Part shown: one piece after another, positions 1-9,722 of the stretch
How positions within the stretch are numbered: position 1 is the first letter of the stretch
How the letters are laid out: the number at the start of each line of letters is the position of its first letter
Assembly (NCBI GenBank): GCA_002722055.1
Contig: PBKD01000011.1
Coordinates: 64,791 to 107,330, forward strand
Source: Rhodospirillaceae bacterium
GTDB lineage: Bacteria > Pseudomonadota > Alphaproteobacteria > SHVP01
Reading direction: 5' to 3'
Length of the DNA stretch: 42,540 nucleotides
Position numbers and translations under genes: made by a program
Notes under the pieces: model-generated
What the model saw: the letters and a program-made list of their open reading frames with translations, nothing else
Databases searched by the model: none
What the model was told of the DNA's origin: nothing

Positions 1-589
1 TTTCATTGATTGACTCAGTCTTAAAATTTTCATTAATATTTAAATCATAAAGATTTTTTTCTAGTCTATTTAAATTAGAATATAAACTTGTTTTTTCTGT
101 AAAAATATCTTTTAAGTCATTTTTTATTGCAAGATTTTGGGCATATTTGTCTAATAACTTCATTTGAGTATTAATAGAAAATAAATCATTTTCAGAACGC
201 TGCGATTGTAATTCTGCTATTCTATCTCCTACTTTTTTTAGATAACTAACTGAAACAGGAATATCATTACAGTAGGCTTTGCTTTTTCCATCGATAGTTA
301 AAATTCTTCTTAAATTAACTGAGTCTTCTGCATCAATATCATTTTTTTGAAGAATATCTCTAGCTTCTTGATTATTACTGATATTGAATGTAGCAGAAAC
401 TGTTCCTTTTATGGTATTAGTTCTTATAAGAGAAAAATCTGCTCTATTTCCCAAAGCTAGACCAAGCGCATCTAATAGAATACTTTTACCTGCACCAGTT
501 TCACCTGTCAAAACGCATAAACCTTTTCCAAAATCTATATCTAGTTTTTCAACCAGCACGATATTTCTTATAGATAAAGTCTCAAGCAT
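1..589 (-). CDS. recN: DNA repair protein RecN, N-terminal part (cut by window edge)
   Basis: RecN is an SMC-like ATPase that acts in recombinational repair of double-strand breaks. I read the ORF directly: the ATG is at 587-589 and the frame stays open to base 1, giving about 196 codons of a protein usually near 550 residues. The start reads MLETLSIRNIVLVEKLDI, followed by the Walker A motif GETGAGKS at about residues 28-35. Further on comes the RecN-type stretch RRILTIDGKSKAYCND, and then the beginning of the coiled-coil arm. The start lies 5 bases after the bamD stop, so it is probably co-transcribed as the last visible gene of the dcw/lpxC/bamD run; recN after bamD is a familiar alphaproteobacterial order. 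No LexA-type palindrome is evident in front of it. Confidence 0.93.
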   Translation of the reverse strand, partial: MLETLSIRNIVLVEKLDIDFGKGLCVLTGETGAGKSILLDALGLALGNRADFSLIRTNTIKGTVSATFNISNNQEARDILQKNDIDAEDSVNLRRILTIDGKSKAYCNDIPVSVSYLKKVGDRIAELQSQRSENDLFSINTQMKLLDKYAQNLAIKNDLKDIFTEKTSLYSNLNRLEKNLYDLNINENFKTESINE

Positions 590-594
590 AATAA

Positions 595-1407
595 CTAAAA
601 TATTTTATTATATACTCTTGAAAAAAAGGATGGTTTTTCAACTTTTGTTATCGGTTTCCCTTTAATTAAACTAAATGCTTCTTTGTACCAGTTACTATCT
701 GGAAAATTATAACCCAATACAGCAGCAGTTTTTTCTGCTTCTTGTTTTAAGCCTAAAGAAATATATGATTCGACCAGCCTAAATAATGCTTCTGGAACGT
801 AACTTGTTGTTTGATAATTTTTTACAACTCCAGAAAACCGATTAATTGCAGCTAAAAACTGTTCTTTCCCTTGATAGTACCTGCCTATTTCCATTTCACT
901 ACCAGCTAAGTTTGCATAAACCAAGTCAACCTTCAATCTTGCATCAGCAGCATAGTCACTTGATGGAAACCTACTTATAACTTGATTAAGACTTTCTAAT
1001 GCAAGTTCAGTAGCTGCCTGGTCTCTTTTAAAATCTGATATTCTCTGGTAATAAGATAAAGCAATAAGATAATAAGCATATGGAACTTCTGGCGAAGCAG
1101 GGTGAAGCTGTATATATCTCTCGCCGGCCAAAACAGCGTCATTATATTTTCCTGCCTTATAATGAGAAAAGATAGACATAAGTTGCGCTCTAGTTGACCA
1201 TACAGAGTATGGATGTAATCTATCTAATTTATTAAAAACTAATACAGCTGAACCATATTTACCGCTTGAAAGAAGTTCCATTGCTTCTTCATAGATTTGC
1301 TCCGCGGGTATTTTTTGTTCATCTATAAATTGTGTTTTTTTTGAGGTACAACTTGAAAATCCAAGGAGTAATAAAGTAAAAAAAGTAATATAGATTCTTG
1401 AGTTCAT
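595..1407 (-). CDS. bamD: Outer-membrane assembly lipoprotein BamD (ComL)
   Basis: BamD is the essential lipoprotein of the BAM complex; it sits on the periplasmic face of the outer membrane and helps insert beta-barrel proteins. The protein has 270 residues, a normal length. A short hydrophobic signal sequence ends in the lipobox FSSC, with the lipidated Cys at residue 20. The rest is five TPR-like helical hairpins, with recognisable family segments such as YEEAMELLSSGKYGSAVLVF, PYSVWSTRAQLM and YAYYLIALSYYQRI. The start is ATG at 1407. It follows lpxC after a 150-base AT-rich gap and runs almost directly into recN. The product assignment is secure from the lipobox, repeat architecture and gene order. 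Confidence 0.93.
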   Translation of the reverse strand: MNSRIYITFFTLLLLGFSSCTSKKTQFIDEQKIPAEQIYEEAMELLSSGKYGSAVLVFNKLDRLHPYSVWSTRAQLMSIFSHYKAGKYNDAVLAGERYIQLHPASPEVPYAYYLIALSYYQRISDFKRDQAATELALESLNQVISRFPSSDYAADARLKVDLVYANLAGSEMEIGRYYQGKEQFLAAINRFSGVVKNYQTTSYVPEALFRLVESYISLGLKQEAEKTAAVLGYNFPDSNWYKEAFSLIKGKPITKVEKPSFFSRVYNKIF

Positions 1408-1450
1408 TAAAGTATTCTCATTTGACTAGATTAAAGAATTCTATCCACTT

Positions 1451-1529
1451 AAATTTAAATATAGTGTATGTATCTAAATTTAAAATATAGACTATTTTAT
1501 AGATAATAATCTATAAATTTAAAATATAT
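1451..1529. repeat. Three short direct repeats in the lpxC-bamD gap
   Basis: The core AAATTTAAAATATAG occurs at 1476-1490, with near copies at 1451-1464 (one A shorter) and 1515-1529 (last base T). The repeats fill much of the 150-base gap between lpxC and bamD. They could be binding sites or a curved promoter element for bamD-recN, or simply low-complexity AT-rich sequence. I see no clear promoter hexamers or hairpin terminator here. Confidence 0.4.
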
Positions 1530-1557
1530 TTATTAATGATATTATGAAAATTATAAG

Positions 1558-2505
1558 CTAAGCAAGAGCTGCCATTCCGGCAGATTCCCAATTATCTTGG
1601 GTTTTACTTGTTTCTTCTTGAAAACTCCAACAATCTCTTTGTTTAAAAATTTTATGTAATAATTCATTATTGAGTGCATGCCCTGACTTATCTGCATATA
1701 TGTTTGCAGATATTCTATGTCCTGACAGGTAGAGATCGCCAAGAAGATCTAAAATTTTATGTCTAACAAACTCATCTTTATATCTCAAACCATCCTTATT
1801 TAGAACCTTATTACCTGCAACAACCACAGCATTCTTAAGAGAACCACCTTTAGCAAATCCAGCTTTTCTAAGTTTATCAACATCAGATTCAAATCCATAA
1901 GTTCTGGCGTTACAAATTTGGTCCTGAAAATCATCTTTCTTTAAACTATAACTATAAGTTTGCTTCTTGATGAATGTATCCTCATAATCTATCACAAAAT
2001 TAAGTACTAAATCATCAGAGTTGCAAGGCTCTACTCTTATTGATGAATTTTTATCTCTTACTTGAATCGGCTTTTTTACCTTAATTATTTTTCTTTTATA
2101 AGGTTGTTCAATTGTTCCTGCATACTCAAGTAAAGATACGAATGCATTTGCGCTACCATCCATAATTGGAATTTCAGGTCCATCAACCTCAACAATCAAA
2201 TTATCAATTCCACACCCATGAAGCGCTGACATCAAATGCTCAACAGTAGATATTAAAACCTTATTTTCTTTTCCTAAATTTGTACTGAGTTGTGTGTTTA
2301 CAACATTCTTATACAAACCTTCTATTATTTCACTTTGATATCCTGGCCTATTGTATACAAATACAATTCCAGTATTGGGTTCAGCGGGACTAAAATTTAA
2401 ATTTACAACTATTCCAGAATGAAGGCCAATTCCCCTACAAGAAATACTTCTCATAATCGTGTGCTGATTTGGACTCATTAATATGTTATTAGATATATCA
2501 AACAA
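1558..2505 (-). CDS. lpxC: UDP-3-O-acyl-N-acetylglucosamine deacetylase LpxC (TTG start)
   Basis: LpxC is the zinc deacetylase that commits UDP-acyl-GlcNAc to lipid A synthesis in the cytoplasm. The protein has 315 residues. The TVEHL motif gives Glu89 and zinc ligand His90. The second motif, HKILDLLGD, supplies His249 and Asp253, and SGHALNN contains the probable catalytic His276. The start is TTG at 2505, chosen because GAGG lies 7 bases upstream (complement at 2513-2516); the alternative ATG at 2478 has no ribosome-binding site but would still leave the fold intact. The C-terminus ends in a small hydrophobic tail, AGMAALA, reminiscent of the protease-recognised tails of some LpxC proteins; that role is inference. 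It lies downstream of ftsZ, as is usual in the dcw region. Confidence 0.95.
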   Translation of the reverse strand: MFDISNNILMSPNQHTIMRSISCRGIGLHSGIVVNLNFSPAEPNTGIVFVYNRPGYQSEIIEGLYKNVVNTQLSTNLGKENKVLISTVEHLMSALHGCGIDNLIVEVDGPEIPIMDGSANAFVSLLEYAGTIEQPYKRKIIKVKKPIQVRDKNSSIRVEPCNSDDLVLNFVIDYEDTFIKKQTYSYSLKKDDFQDQICNARTYGFESDVDKLRKAGFAKGGSLKNAVVVAGNKVLNKDGLRYKDEFVRHKILDLLGDLYLSGHRISANIYADKSGHALNNELLHKIFKQRDCWSFQEETSKTQDNWESAGMAALA

Positions 2506-2547
2506 AAAACTACCTCAATAAGCAATACAATAAATTGATTAAACCTA

Positions 2548-2582
2548 TGAGAGCTTTGTAATAACTGTATTCAAAGCTCTCA
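2548..2582. other. Perfect 11-bp inverted repeat between ftsZ and lpxC
   Basis: TGAGAGCTTTG at 2548-2558 is the exact reverse complement of 2572-2582, with a 13-base loop. It sits in the 143-base ftsZ-lpxC gap. Neither strand has a U-rich tail directly after the stem, so it is not a classical terminator. An RNA-processing or attenuation hairpin, or a dyad operator, is possible. Confidence 0.5.
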
Positions 2583-2648
2583 AGTCAATCTTTGTTACAT
2601 TTTCTTACCAAAAATGACAATTAAAAATGGTTTCAAAAATAACCAAGA

Positions 2649-4304
2649 TTAATTAGCCTGTCTCCGCAGAAATGCTGGGATTTCTAAAAGATCTTTACTT
2701 GGCTCATCAATTAAATCTCCTTCACTCTCAGCACCCTTAGATATTGGATCATTAGACATATTATTTGATTGAGACATTTCTTCTGATAATTTGTCTTCTA
2801 AATCTAATGTATCTTCACTTCTTTCCAGAGTCGGCTCTATCTTTTCAGGTGCAACATTTTCACTATTTGAGTCCTTTTTTCTTAAACTAACAGAAACCAT
2901 TTTATCAAGTAATGCTGATGATTTCTTTCCTTGTTTTAAAGGCTCACTTTTTGAATTAGCAAGTGCTGCCTCCGCAAAAGGATCAGGTTTGTCTAGTTCT
3001 TCCTCTACACCACCGGGTTTAATTGCCGGAGGAGGAACAAAAGCCTCAGTTTCACTTGATTCATAATCATTATAGACGGACTCATTAGTGTCTTCGACAA
3101 AACTATCTCCTCTATCCTCTAGATTACTTTCAATAGACTTTTCTTCTTGATTGATAGTTTGATCCATAACTAATTCTTTTTGAGGCAGAATTTCATCTTC
3201 TTTTTGTTTAGAATTCACCTCTTTAGCTAAAGGTGTTTGAGAACGAATTCCAAAAGATGCACTATTTGATATTGTTTGGCTATTAAGATTTTCATCAGCA
3301 TCAGAGTATAGTGAGTGAATTGTTGGTTTTTGCATACTCTCTTTTTCAATACCAGTTGCAACAACAGAAACTCTAATTTTGCCCTCAATATCAGTTTCAA
3401 AAATCGAACCAAATATTATGTTTGCATCTGGATCAACCTCATCTCTAATTCTATTGGCTGCTTCATCAACCTCGTATAATGTCATATCTGGTCCACCAGT
3501 AATATTAATCAACACACCTCGGGCACCTTTCATAGAAACATCATCTAATAATGGGTTTGCAATTGCAGCCTCTGCTGCTTCAATTGCCCTATTTTCTCCC
3601 GAAGACTCACCAGTACCCATCATCGCTTTTCCCATTTCCATCATAATAGATCTTACATCAGCAAAATCTAGATTGATTAGACCTGGCATTACCATTAAGT
3701 CTGTGACACTCCTTACACCAGAATATAAAACATCATCTGCCATTTTAAAAGCATCAGCAAATGTTGTTTTTTCATTAGCAACTCTAAATAAGTTCTGATT
3801 CGGAATTATTATTAATGTGTCAACACATTCCTCTAAAGATTTTGTTCCAGCCTCTGCAATAGACATGCGATGAGCACCCTCAAATTGAAAAGGCTTTGTA
3901 ATTACTCCTACTGTTAGTATACCAGCTTCTCGACATGCTTTAGCTATTACCGGAGATGCGCCACTTCCGGTTCCACCACCCATACCAGCTGTAATAAAAA
4001 CCATATGAGATCCTGATAATGCCTCCATGATTTCTGGAAGAGATTCTTCAGCAGATTTTTTTCCAACTTCTGGATTGGAACCTGCACCAAGACCTTGTGT
4101 AACACCAACACCTAACTGAATTCTTCTTTCAGCAAGTGATTGTGATAACGATTGTGAGTCTGTATTTAATACCATAAACTCAACACCTCCTAAATCGGCG
4201 TCAATCATATTATTTACAGCATTACCACCAGCACCTCCAACACCAATAACAGTAATTTTTGGGTGTAGTTCTGCTGGCTCAGGAATACTTAAGTTAATTG
4301 TCAT
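2649..4304 (-). CDS. ftsZ: Cell division GTPase FtsZ (long-linker form)
   Basis: FtsZ is the tubulin-like GTPase that forms the cytokinetic ring. The GTP-binding signature GGGTGSG is at residues 109-115, and the catalytic T7 loop NLDFAD at 211-216. The polymerising domain ends near residue 325. About 210 residues of acidic, Ser/Glu/Pro-rich linker follow, then the conserved C-terminal peptide [13 protein letters not shown] (539-551), which binds FtsA and other partners. At 551 residues it is much longer than the roughly 380 of Escherichia coli; long linkers are common in alphaproteobacteria. The start is ATG at 4304 with GGAGAAG just upstream. It lies 89 bases after ftsA, so it may be co-transcribed, although the gap could hold a separate promoter. 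Confidence 0.98.
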   Translation of the reverse strand: MTINLSIPEPAELHPKITVIGVGGAGGNAVNNMIDADLGGVEFMVLNTDSQSLSQSLAERRIQLGVGVTQGLGAGSNPEVGKKSAEESLPEIMEALSGSHMVFITAGMGGGTGSGASPVIAKACREAGILTVGVITKPFQFEGAHRMSIAEAGTKSLEECVDTLIIIPNQNLFRVANEKTTFADAFKMADDVLYSGVRSVTDLMVMPGLINLDFADVRSIMMEMGKAMMGTGESSGENRAIEAAEAAIANPLLDDVSMKGARGVLINITGGPDMTLYEVDEAANRIRDEVDPDANIIFGSIFETDIEGKIRVSVVATGIEKESMQKPTIHSLYSDADENLNSQTISNSASFGIRSQTPLAKEVNSKQKEDEILPQKELVMDQTINQEEKSIESNLEDRGDSFVEDTNESVYNDYESSETEAFVPPPAIKPGGVEEELDKPDPFAEAALANSKSEPLKQGKKSSALLDKMVSVSLRKKDSNSENVAPEKIEPTLERSEDTLDLEDKLSEEMSQSNNMSNDPISKGAESEGDLIDEPSKDLLEIPAFLRRQAN

Positions 4305-4393
4305 TTTTCTTCTCCATTATTAACCAGTTAAAAACACCTCTTTCTATGTTTTTCCTCTTTTTTTTGGATATTCTTGATGTACCCATTTAAATA

Positions 4394-5638
4394 CTAAAAA
4401 TTTTGAAAAAACCATTTTCCTAATTTTGTTATATTATTTCCATTATACTTGCTCCATGTTAAATTATTTACTTCCTCAATTACTGGAATAGATTTTCTAG
4501 TTGCATAAATTAGCAAACCAGCACAAGCAGAAAACGCTGGCCCATTTGTCGCCTCAGCTAAGCCAGGTATATTAATTGGTTTTCCTATTCTTACTTGTTT
4601 ATCTAGAACTCTTGCCGCTAACTCAGATATACCTTGAAGTTGACTAGAGCCTCCTGTTATCACAACCCTTCTACCGGCAATAATATTAGCACCTGACATT
4701 TCGATTTTTTCTCTAACCATTTCAAGTATCTCTTCCACTCTAGGTCTAATTATACCCAGCAAGATTGAACGCGGCACCTGATTTGAGTTTGAACCCTCAT
4801 CACCAAGAGAGGGTGTTTCAATTATTTCTCTATCATCATTAGGACCAGGAAAAACATTTCCATAAAGTGTTTTTATTCTCTCTGCGTGAACAGAAGGTGT
4901 ACCTAAACCCCTTACTATATCACTAGTTATATGACCACCACCAATTGGTATAGAGGTCGAATATATCATCTCATTATTACTAAAAACAGATATTGAAGTA
5001 GTTCCCTCACCAATATCAATTAAAGTTGCACCAAGCCTTAATTCATCTTCAACCATGGTAGATAAACCAGCAGTATAAGACGAAAGTGCAAAACCATTCA
5101 CAGAAACATGACCTCTTTCTGCACATAATCTTAAATTATTCAAAGGACCTGATAATGCAGAAATAATATGACTTTGTATTCCTAATTTTGATCCAAACAT
5201 ACCTCTTGGATCCCTAATGCCTGTTGTTCCATCAATTGAAAAACCAATTGGTAATTCATGTAAAATTTCATAATTGTTTTTAATATTTGGCTTTACCTGT
5301 TGTATAACTCTTTTCAAATCTGAATTTTTTATTAATTCACCGGTGACTGTAGTTTCCTCATTTAATATTTCTGAAGAAATTTTTGCTCCGCTAAAACATA
5401 TATATGTTTCTTTAATCTTCTCACCTGCCATTTTTTCAGCTGAATCGATTGCACCTCTTATGGAATCTTCAGTTTTTTGCATATCTACAACCGAACCACC
5501 TTTTATACCTTTAGAAATTTGATGCCCTATACCTATGATTTCAAAATCATCATTATTAATAAATCTTGCAATGAAACAACAAACTTTACTGGTACCTACA
5601 TCTAGAGCGGATAAAAGTTTATTTCTTGATACAGCCAT
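4394..5638 (-). CDS. ftsA: Cell division protein FtsA
   Basis: FtsA is an actin-fold ATPase that tethers FtsZ filaments to the inner membrane and recruits later divisome proteins. The protein is 414 residues, close to the family norm. The phosphate-1 motif is DVGTSKVCCFIA near residues 13-24, the second nucleotide motif is LIDIGEGTTSI, and the adenosine motif is VVITGGSSQLQG. The FtsA-specific 1C domain lies between the first two. The last dozen residues, ITKLGKWFFQNF, form the amphipathic membrane-targeting helix. The start is ATG at 5638; AGGAG lies about 13 bases upstream, a rather long spacing. It follows ftsQ by 14 bases and precedes ftsZ, the conserved ftsQ-ftsA-ftsZ order. Confidence 0.97.
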   Translation of the reverse strand: MAVSRNKLLSALDVGTSKVCCFIARFINNDDFEIIGIGHQISKGIKGGSVVDMQKTEDSIRGAIDSAEKMAGEKIKETYICFSGAKISSEILNEETTVTGELIKNSDLKRVIQQVKPNIKNNYEILHELPIGFSIDGTTGIRDPRGMFGSKLGIQSHIISALSGPLNNLRLCAERGHVSVNGFALSSYTAGLSTMVEDELRLGATLIDIGEGTTSISVFSNNEMIYSTSIPIGGGHITSDIVRGLGTPSVHAERIKTLYGNVFPGPNDDREIIETPSLGDEGSNSNQVPRSILLGIIRPRVEEILEMVREKIEMSGANIIAGRRVVITGGSSQLQGISELAARVLDKQVRIGKPINIPGLAEATNGPAFSACAGLLIYATRKSIPVIEEVNNLTWSKYNGNNITKLGKWFFQNF

Positions 5639-5652
5639 TTAAATAAAAACTC

Positions 5653-6450
5653 CTAAGTCATTTCTTTAGATTGATTAATTTCATCAATGACACCTGGCAT
5701 TAATCTGATAATCAAACGATTTCTATCTCTAAAATCTATCATTGATATTTTTCTATCTAATATATTTTTTGTTTTCTGTAATCTTATTAACTCTTGCCAA
5801 GCATATAAATAATCATACTCGGGAAGTAAGATTTTTATTCTTCCATCAATTAATATATTCCATCTCCTCATCCCTACTCTAGTTGATGCAGTAATTCTTT
5901 TATAAATTTCTAAATCTGAATTAATTAACTTTACTAACTTTTCTACATGCTTTTGAGCATCTGGACCCACTACCAATGGAAAATCTTTATAATAATCTAT
6001 ATTTTTTTTAGTAATAACTTCACCATTATTAGTAATTAAATATAATTCATTATCATTTTGCCATAATGCAAATGGAGATTTTTCTAAAATTTTAATAAAT
6101 ATTTTATCAGGTAACACTCTTTTGACTTCAGCAGTATCAACCCAATCTAATTCTTCTAAACTATCTTTTATATTACTAATATCTATGAAAATAGTTGCCT
6201 TTCCATAAATACTATTTGTTACAATATTAATTTTATTTATATCAGAATTAACCAGCCCAGTTACTTGAACATATTTAATACTAATACCAAATTTTTTTGT
6301 AAATTTTTTTATGGAGTCATTTGTAAGTATATTTAAATTACCATATTTATTGAAATTATTAATAGAAGTAAAAATTAATATAGCAAACAAAATCCATAGA
6401 AGAAAAATTTTTCTAATTTTAGATACTTTAATGTACTTAGAGTAGATCAT
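5653..6450 (-). CDS. ftsQ: Cell division protein FtsQ
   Basis: FtsQ is a bitopic inner-membrane protein that links the early and late divisome; its periplasmic part contacts FtsB and FtsL. The sequence shows a basic N-terminus, one membrane segment at about residues 14-31 (IFLLWILFAILIFTSI), then a POTRA-like domain beginning IKYVQVTGLVN. The FtsQ beta domain follows, with LDWVDTAEVKRVLPDKIFIKI as its clearest family segment. The length, 265 residues, is typical. The ATG start at 6450 overlaps the ddl stop as ATGA, so the pair is translationally coupled. The primary sequence is divergent, as usual for FtsQ, but position plus topology make the call firm. Confidence 0.93.
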   Translation of the reverse strand: MIYSKYIKVSKIRKIFLLWILFAILIFTSINNFNKYGNLNILTNDSIKKFTKKFGISIKYVQVTGLVNSDINKINIVTNSIYGKATIFIDISNIKDSLEELDWVDTAEVKRVLPDKIFIKILEKSPFALWQNDNELYLITNNGEVITKKNIDYYKDFPLVVGPDAQKHVEKLVKLINSDLEIYKRITASTRVGMRRWNILIDGRIKILLPEYDYLYAWQELIRLQKTKNILDRKISMIDFRDRNRLIIRLMPGVIDEINQSKEMT

Positions 6451-7358
6451 TTATTACAACCTGCGTCTCTAATTAACCAATCAACTATTTCATCAAAATT
6501 TATTCCTGCATATGATGCTATTTCTGGAAATAATGAAATAGGAGTTAATCCTGGCTGAGTATTTAATTCCATTAAATATAGTTCATCTAAACCAGAATTT
6601 GAATCATACCTTATATCTGCTCTAGTAATTCCTCTACAACCAAGAGAACGATGAGCCCTTATTCCAATATCTAATGCCTCATTATATTTATTTGTAGAAA
6701 TATTCGCAGGAATATAATGTTTTGATGAATTTTTTTGGTATTTTGCGTGATAATCATAAACTTTACTATGATATTCTATTTCGGTAACTCCTATTGCTTT
6801 GTCTTTAAAAATTGCAACTGTAAGTTCTTTTCCTGGAATATACTTCTCAACTAAGATTTTTTTTCCAAAAGACCAATTATTATTATTTTTAAAATTTATT
6901 TTATCTTCTTTATTAAAAATTATATTTACTCCAACACTTGATCCCTCATTTATAGGTTTCACAACATATGGAAAATCCATAACTTCATTACTTAAGAAAT
7001 CATCTAAGACAAATACGTCTCCAGAAGTGCATTTTATTCCAACACTCTCAAATATCTTCTTTGAAAAAAATTTATCCATTGCGAGAGCTGAAGCAAGAAC
7101 ACCTGAGTGTGTATAAGGGATTTTATATGTTTCTAATAAACCTTGTATAAACCCATCTTCACCGAACCTTCCATGTAAAGCATTGAAAACAATATCTGGT
7201 GAAATAACTTGAATTTGAGATAGTTGCTCGTTACTAGGATCAAATTTTGTAACTTTAAAACCAAGATTTTTTAGTGATTTAGAAACCTCTAATCCAGTTC
7301 TCAATGAAACTTCTCTTTCAGCTGAGTTTCCACCCATCAATACTAAAACATGAATCAT
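6447..7358 (-). CDS. ddl: D-alanine--D-alanine ligase
   Basis: Ddl is the ATP-grasp enzyme that makes the D-Ala-D-Ala dipeptide later joined to the muropeptide by MurF. I place the start at the ATG at 7358 (303 residues, beginning MIHVLVLMGGNSAEREVSL) because it forms an ATGA overlap with the murB stop; an upstream start at 7400 would add a non-homologous 14-residue tail inside murB. Family motifs include the N-terminal GGNSAEREVSL, HGRFGEDG, the ATP-binding VVKPINEGSSVGV, and the metal-binding end LMELNTQPGLTPISLFP. It lies between murB and ftsQ, the classic position in the alphaproteobacterial dcw cluster. The symbol ddlB would be equally fair. Confidence 0.96.
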   Translation of the reverse strand: MIHVLVLMGGNSAEREVSLRTGLEVSKSLKNLGFKVTKFDPSNEQLSQIQVISPDIVFNALHGRFGEDGFIQGLLETYKIPYTHSGVLASALAMDKFFSKKIFESVGIKCTSGDVFVLDDFLSNEVMDFPYVVKPINEGSSVGVNIIFNKEDKINFKNNNNWSFGKKILVEKYIPGKELTVAIFKDKAIGVTEIEYHSKVYDYHAKYQKNSSKHYIPANISTNKYNEALDIGIRAHRSLGCRGITRADIRYDSNSGLDELYLMELNTQPGLTPISLFPEIASYAGINFDEIVDWLIRDAGCNK

Positions 7359-8293
7359 GACGAAACCTCTAATACGTTTCCAACTCTCTCTATTTCCCAA
7401 TCAAGAGTCACGCCAGTTGAGTATAAAACTTTATTTTTAATATCATTTCCAAGTTCTTCTAATTCAAAAGCTGAAGCTGTGCCAGAATTTACAAGAAAAT
7501 TACAATGAAGATCGGAAATTTTTGCACCACCTTTTTCCATTCCTCTACAACCAGATAATTCAATTAGCTCCCAAGCTTTATAATTTGAATCTTCAGGGTT
7601 TTTAAAAGTACTACCTCCAGTTTTTTTTCTTACAGGTTGTGTTTCACTTCGTAATTTTTTTATCTCTCTAATTTTTTTTTCTATTTCTAGTTTATCTTCT
7701 TTATAGCCCTTTAAGCATGCGCTTAATAAAATTAAGTTTTTTTTAATCTTTGATGATCTATAAGAGAATTTTATATCTTTTGATTCAATATTATGAATAT
7801 TTCCCGACCTATCAACTGCTTCTATACTAATTAAAATATCTGATATTTCTTTTCCATACGCACCAGCATTCATAAAAATTGATCCACCAATTGTGCCTGG
7901 GATACCACTTAAAAATTCAAGCCCTCCAATACCTCTTGAAGCAGCAAATTTTGATACGACAATATCCAAAGCACCTGCACCTACAAAAATATAATCCTCC
8001 TTATTTTTAATTGATTTAAAGTCTTTGCCTAATTTAATCACTACGCCGTCAAGACCTCCATCCCTTATTAATAAATTAGAACAAGCACCAATTACAAAAA
8101 GATTAAATTTATTAATGATAGTATTTTTTAAAAAATTTATTAAATCTTCCTTATCTTTTGGGATAAACATTAATTCTGCTGGCCCACCAACTTTAAACCA
8201 AGCAACTTTAGACAAAGGATAACCATGCCTATAGCTACCTTTAATAATAGGTAATAAGTTTTTAGAAAGAGAAGAAGTGCTATTTTTGCTCAA
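7355..8293 (-). CDS. murB: UDP-N-acetylmuramate dehydrogenase MurB (TTG start)
   Basis: MurB is an FAD enzyme that uses NADPH to reduce UDP-GlcNAc-enolpyruvate to UDP-MurNAc. FAD-binding motifs are visible: AWFKVGGPAELMF, LSGIPGTIGGSIFMNAGAYGKE and SYRSSK. The active-site serine lies in GGSTFKNP and the C-terminal domain contains GAKISDLHCNFLVN. The frame opens with a TTG at 8305, but I prefer the TTG at 8293 because GGAG (complement at 8300-8303) lies 6 bases before it; this gives 312 residues and a 14-base overlap with murC. The stop overlaps the ddl ATG. Both candidates are TTG codons, so the exact N-terminus is less certain than the function. Confidence 0.93.
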   Translation of the reverse strand: MSKNSTSSLSKNLLPIIKGSYRHGYPLSKVAWFKVGGPAELMFIPKDKEDLINFLKNTIINKFNLFVIGACSNLLIRDGGLDGVVIKLGKDFKSIKNKEDYIFVGAGALDIVVSKFAASRGIGGLEFLSGIPGTIGGSIFMNAGAYGKEISDILISIEAVDRSGNIHNIESKDIKFSYRSSKIKKNLILLSACLKGYKEDKLEIEKKIREIKKLRSETQPVRKKTGGSTFKNPEDSNYKAWELIELSGCRGMEKGGAKISDLHCNFLVNSGTASAFELEELGNDIKNKVLYSTGVTLDWEIERVGNVLEVSS

Positions 8294-9722
8294 AATATAC
8301 TCCAAATTTCGAATTGTTTTTTCTTAAATCATTAATTTGCATTGGTAAATCATTCGCCCATTTAGTAATTGAACCAGCTCCCATACAAATAACTGTATCG
8401 TTGGATTTTGCTAAATTATTAATCATTGATGGAAGATCCTTATGATTATCTAGGGGAAGCACGTTCCTATGACCATGATCACCTATTCCCTCTAATAGAG
8501 TTTGCTTATTTATTCCAAGTATGGGGTTTTCACCAGCCTCATAAATATCGGAGATAATTACTATGTCTGCATCATTAAATGAAACACAAAATTCATCAAA
8601 AAGGTCTCTCAATCTTGAAAATCGGTGTGGTTGCATAACAGCTATAACTTTACCGCTAGTTACAGATCTTGCCGCACTTAATACTGACTTGATTTCAACA
8701 GGGTGATGAGCATAATCATCAATTATTTTAATATCATCAATTATACCAGTTATAGTAAATCTTCTTTTTACTCCAGAAAAGTTTTTTAAGCTGTTTATTA
8801 TTAATCTATCATCAATTCCAAGCTCTAAACCTACTAGAAAAGCTGCAAGAGCATTTTGAACGTTATGTTTACCTGGCATAGATATACCTACATTATTAAT
8901 TCTTCTAGATTTAAAAATTGGTTCATTCAGGATAAGATCAAATTCGGAGCCACCTGGGCCGATTTTTATATTTTCTGCTCTTAAGTCTGCATTTGAACTT
9001 AATCCATAAGTAATTATTCTTCTATCAGAAACCTGACTACATAGAACTTGTACTTCGGGGTGGTCAATACACATACATGCAAAACCATAAAAAGGGATAT
9101 TTTCTACAAAATTTTTAAATGCTTTTCTTTCATTATCAAAGTTTTTATAGAAATCTAAGTGTTCTGGATCAATATTTGTTACAATAGCTACAGTTGCTGG
9201 TAATTTTACAAAACTTCCATCAGACTCATCTGCTTCAACTACCATCCAGTCACTTGACCCCTTTCTAGCATTTGTATTGTATGCATTGATTATACCTCCG
9301 TTAATAACAGTTGGATCAAACTGAGCACTTTCTAAAACAGAAGCTACCATAGATGTTGTAGTAGTTTTTCCATGGGTTCCGCCAACAGCAATAGACCACT
9401 TGAATCGCATGAGCTCTGCCAACATTTCAGCTCTTTTTACAACAGGAATAAAATTTTCTCTCGATGCTATCAATTCAGGATTATCAAAATTTATTGCTGA
9501 AGAAACTACGACTACACCAACATTATTTATATTTTTCTTACTATGACCTATTTTAATTTTGATTCCTAATTTTTTTAATCGCATAATGTTAGGATTCTCA
9601 GAAACATCACTTCCCTGAACCTTATACCCTAGTCCATGCATAATTTCTGCGATACCACTCATACCTATGCCACCTATTCCAACGAAATGTATCGGCCCAA
9701 TATTCAAAGGAAGTGTTCTCAT
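8280..9722 (-). CDS. murC: UDP-N-acetylmuramate--L-alanine ligase MurC
   Basis: MurC adds L-alanine to UDP-MurNAc, the first amino-acid step of the cytoplasmic muropeptide pathway. Family motifs are clear in 480 residues: the N-terminal nucleotide-binding HFVGIGGIGMSGIAEIM, the ATP-binding P-loop GGTHGKTTTTSM, the central VTNIDPEHLDFY, and DDYAHHPVEIKS at the entry to the C-terminal domain. The length agrees with the family. The ATG at 9722 overlaps the murG stop as ATGA, and the 3' end runs into murB. Nothing unusual is seen in the catalytic motifs. Confidence 0.97.
   Translation of the reverse strand: MRTLPLNIGPIHFVGIGGIGMSGIAEIMHGLGYKVQGSDVSENPNIMRLKKLGIKIKIGHSKKNINNVGVVVVSSAINFDNPELIASRENFIPVVKRAEMLAELMRFKWSIAVGGTHGKTTTTSMVASVLESAQFDPTVINGGIINAYNTNARKGSSDWMVVEADESDGSFVKLPATVAIVTNIDPEHLDFYKNFDNERKAFKNFVENIPFYGFACMCIDHPEVQVLCSQVSDRRIITYGLSSNADLRAENIKIGPGGSEFDLILNEPIFKSRRINNVGISMPGKHNVQNALAAFLVGLELGIDDRLIINSLKNFSGVKRRFTITGIIDDIKIIDDYAHHPVEIKSVLSAARSVTSGKVIAVMQPHRFSRLRDLFDEFCVSFNDADIVIISDIYEAGENPILGINKQTLLEGIGDHGHRNVLPLDNHKDLPSMINNLAKSNDTVICMGAGSITKWANDLPMQINDLRKNNSKFGVYFEQK

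Noticed and set aside
3379-3798. 139-codon plus-strand ORF opposite ftsZ
   Set aside because: It mirrors the highly conserved FtsZ GTPase domain, has no protein-family features, and is the kind of antisense open frame produced by constrained codons.
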